NCBI GenBank assembly: GCA_937907595.1
Contig: CALCXL010000953.1
Coordinates: forward strand, 1 to 5,912
Source of the DNA: an uncultured Pseudomonadota bacterium
GTDB taxonomy: Bacteria > Myxococcota_A > UBA796 > UBA9615
Direction of reading: 5' to 3'
DNA: 5,912 bases
Part shown: positions 5,631 to 5,912 of the stretch, one piece after another
Layout: each line of letters begins with the position of its first letter
Position numbering within the stretch: the first letter of the stretch is position 1
The notes under the pieces: model-generated
Databases searched by the model: none
Told to the model about the DNA's origin: nothing
Seen by the model: the letters and a program-made list of their open reading frames with translations, nothing else
Position numbers and translations under genes: made by a program

Positions 5631-5912
5631 ATGCGACGGTTGTTGATGGCTTTGGCGTCGGTCTGGTTGCTGGGGTGCCCCCCCACCGGTGGGGTGCAGT
5701 GGGAAGGTGACGAGGACACCGACTGCTGGGACGGCTCGGACAACGACAGCGACGGGCTGATCGACTGCGACGACCCCGGCTGCGTGCTCTCCCGCTCCTG
5801 CGGCGACGCGGACGACGACGACTCGGGGACCGACGACGACGACGCCGTGGACGACGACGACAGCGCCGCCGCCGACGACGACGACGCCGTGGACGACGAC
5901 GACAGCTCCGAC
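5631..5912 (+). CDS. Asp-rich lipoprotein, N-terminal 94 residues (cut off by window edge)
   Basis: The ATG follows a strong Shine-Dalgarno GGAGG (5620-5624) at 6-base spacing. The N-terminus MRRLLMALASVWLLGC carries lipobox LLGC (residues 13-16), so Cys16 is the predicted lipidated residue. Residues 32-51 hold CWDGSDNDSDGLIDCDDPGC, a Cys/Asp motif of the C-x-x-G-x-D-x-D-x-DG-x-x-DC type seen in secreted deltaproteobacterial proteins and related to the MopE-like cores of the lipoprotein at the other edge. From residue 61 on the chain is almost only DDDD blocks with A, V, S, G and T between them, running off the window. Here the acidic tract lies close to the lipid anchor, so it probably acts as a spacer or cation-binding stalk before an unseen domain (inference). 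Function unknown. Confidence 0.88.
   Translation, partial: MRRLLMALASVWLLGCPPTGGVQWEGDEDTDCWDGSDNDSDGLIDCDDPGCVLSRSCGDADDDDSGTDDDDAVDDDDSAAADDDDAVDDDDSSD
5832..5906 (+). repeat. Exact 33-bp duplication in the Asp-rich tract
   Basis: Positions 5832-5864 and 5874-5906 are identical over 33 bp and encode DDDDAVDDDDS twice (residues 68-78 and 82-92). They are separated by GCCGCCGCC (three Ala). The period is 42 bp. Identity including synonymous sites suggests recent duplication by slippage or unequal recombination. Confidence 0.9.

Overview
The window is very GC-rich DNA with the look of a myxobacterial or related deltaproteobacterial genome (inference). The signs are GC-saturated third codon positions, secreted lipoproteins with Asp-rich DDDDSA-type tracts, MopE-like CDGxDNDCDG motifs, FG-GAP/VCBS repeats and a sigma-54-type promoter match. 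No rRNA, tRNA, CRISPR array, insertion sequence or defence gene was seen.

Layout: (1) Positions 1-3269, minus strand: the first 1089 residues of a very large surface lipoprotein. It has a lipobox, 14 regularly spaced FG-GAP/VCBS repeats, a linker domain, three MopE-like metal-binding repeats, and an Asp-rich hexapeptide tract that runs off the left edge. (2) 3270-3463: a divergent intergenic region with a 15-bp direct repeat and a -10-like element close to the next start codon. (3) 3464-4309, plus: a secreted protein with a helical N-terminal half, a Pro-rich hinge and a probable eight-stranded outer-membrane beta-barrel, ended by a perfect 12-bp hairpin. (4) 4310-4524: intergenic DNA with that hairpin, a perfect 7-bp dyad and a strong sigma-54 (-24/-12) promoter match. 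(5) 4525-5525, plus: a secreted, probably all-helical protein of unknown function, whose frame is broken by one missing base in a G run at 5350-5353. (6) 5526-5630: a short spacer. (7) 5631-5912, plus: the first 94 residues of a second Asp-rich lipoprotein, running off the right edge.

All four genes encode exported products: two lipoproteins, one probable outer-membrane protein and one probably periplasmic or secreted protein. This is a cell-envelope neighbourhood, but the genes have separate upstream regions and do not form an obvious operon. A shared pathway cannot be shown. Both window ends lie inside similar Asp-codon repeats, so the full length of both lipoproteins is unknown. I do not see a convincing new multi-gene system. 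The most useful observations are the frameshift, the sigma-54 site with its upstream dyad, the probable double beta-propeller, and the paired Asp-rich lipoproteins at the two edges.
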